Assembly (NCBI RefSeq): GCF_901933205.1
Contig: NC_044582.1
Location: forward strand, 15,357,820 to 15,421,819
Direction: 5' to 3'
Source: Camarhynchus parvulus
Taxonomy: Eukaryota > Chordata > Aves > Passeriformes > Thraupidae
DNA length: 64,000 nucleotides
Positions within the stretch are counted from its first letter, which is position 1. Every line of letters begins with the position of its first letter. A model generated the notes under the pieces. The model did not search any database, was not told the DNA's origin, and worked only from the letters and a program-made list of their open reading frames with translations. Both the position numbers and the translations under genes were made by a program. This document shows, piece after piece, positions 63,224 to 64,000 of this stretch.

Positions 63224-64000
63224 CTAAATAGTAAGAAAAAACATGGAATTTAACCTTTTTTGATCAAATATCTAGATATCAGCCACTTATATATCAAAAT
63301 TGAATTTTAGATTTTTTTTAATATGCAACTAGTCTTTCTTAAAAAATACATCTTGTTTTCTTTTGTAAAGGAAATTAAATCTTTTCCACACACAGAGGAT
63401 CAAAGCAATGCAGAATGAACAGATTTCAGACTCTTTCAGAATGCAATATACAACTACAGATTGCTTCCAGAAAGGAAATAATTTCTTTGGGTCCACCTTT
63501 GGGCTTTTAATGTCTTTTTTCATTTAAAACAATAAGTTACTACTGTATCAAATAATATATGTATCATCACCTATGCAGGTAAGTGATATGTATCATCATA
63601 CAATATATGTACATATATTTATAATATAATACAATACAATAGCATCATAATATGATGATACAGTATGTATATCATCACCTAGTCAGGTAAGTGATCCAAA
63701 CTTTACAATTGGGAATCTCAGCATCAGGCTGGAATACCTTCAGTGTCTCAATGCCCTTAGATGCTGTAAGGACATGTACACCTCACAATCTTATGTTACA
63801 GAGTGTTTTACAGTGGATTACCTGTCCAAGAACCTTGGCATAACCCCCCCAGACCATTTCCTTACAGGAAAGCATTTGGTGCTCATCACTCCTGATCCAC
63901 CATCTACACTTTGGGCAAGTGTTAATTAAGCCCTTTACATTTACCTTCCCACATCTCACATCTTCACCCAGAGCCTCCCAGCTCAGCAGAAGCTCAACCA
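63224..64000 (-). other. TMF1: TMF1 intron, right end of window
   Basis: No further TMF1 exon is recognised between the last placed acceptor and the window edge. The preceding exon must lie beyond 64,000. Confidence 0.6.
63557..63695. repeat. Direct duplication of about 30 bp within an AT-rich tract
   Basis: A segment with atcatcacctatgcaggtaa (63,557-63,587) recurs as atcatcacctagtcaggtaa (63,664-63,695), separated by AT-rich dinucleotide-like DNA containing an atcata/tatgat inverted motif. It lies in the TMF1 intron. Confidence 0.75.

Overview
This is a 64 kb stretch of nuclear vertebrate DNA, almost certainly from a bird and probably a songbird. The evidence is spliced coding exons with GT/AG introns, AATAAA-type polyadenylation signals, CpG islands, several 3'-end fragments of CR1 LINEs (the main avian retrotransposon), and two LTR-like blocks resembling repeats common in passerines. 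The gene order matches the TAFA4-EOGT-TMF1 block (human 3p14; expected on chicken chromosome 12). All three genes run on the minus strand. The species cannot be fixed from the sequence.

Layout, left to right. Positions 1-14,500 hold no exon I can recognise and are read as the first intron of TAFA4. A CpG island at about 14,560-15,560 is the likely TAFA4 promoter and non-coding first exon, with a good minus-strand splice donor at 15,050. Positions 15,560-38,880 are intergenic, with a 46-bp minisatellite (30.58-31.20 kb), two probable solo LTRs (31.7-32.1 and 36.2-36.95 kb) and CR1 pieces. EOGT fills 38.9 to about 55.5 kb. I placed all 15 of its coding exons (40,737-54,019), and they join in frame to a 527-residue protein, the human length. 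A second CpG island (about 55,020-56,300) is its promoter. TMF1 begins at its poly(A) signal near 56,580. Its last seven coding exons (59,405-63,223) give 293 residues of the C-terminal coiled coil, and the rest lies beyond the right edge.

The genes have no shared pathway. EOGT adds O-GlcNAc to EGF repeats (for example in Notch) inside the ER, TMF1 is a Golgi coiled-coil protein, and TAFA4 is a secreted chemokine-like peptide. They are neighbours by conserved synteny. TMF1 ends only about 0.3 kb before the EOGT island begins.

I found no previously undescribed gene system. The observations most worth checking are an EOGT C-terminus of HDEF instead of the usual HDEL, a DYE in place of the DYD acidic motif, a near-perfect 30-bp inverted repeat in an EOGT intron, a GGAT microsatellite 12 bp inside an EOGT splice donor, and a 12-bp minisatellite in the EOGT CpG island. 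Family names, human residue numbers and synteny are from memory. Exon boundaries were read by hand from splice sites and reading-frame continuity.
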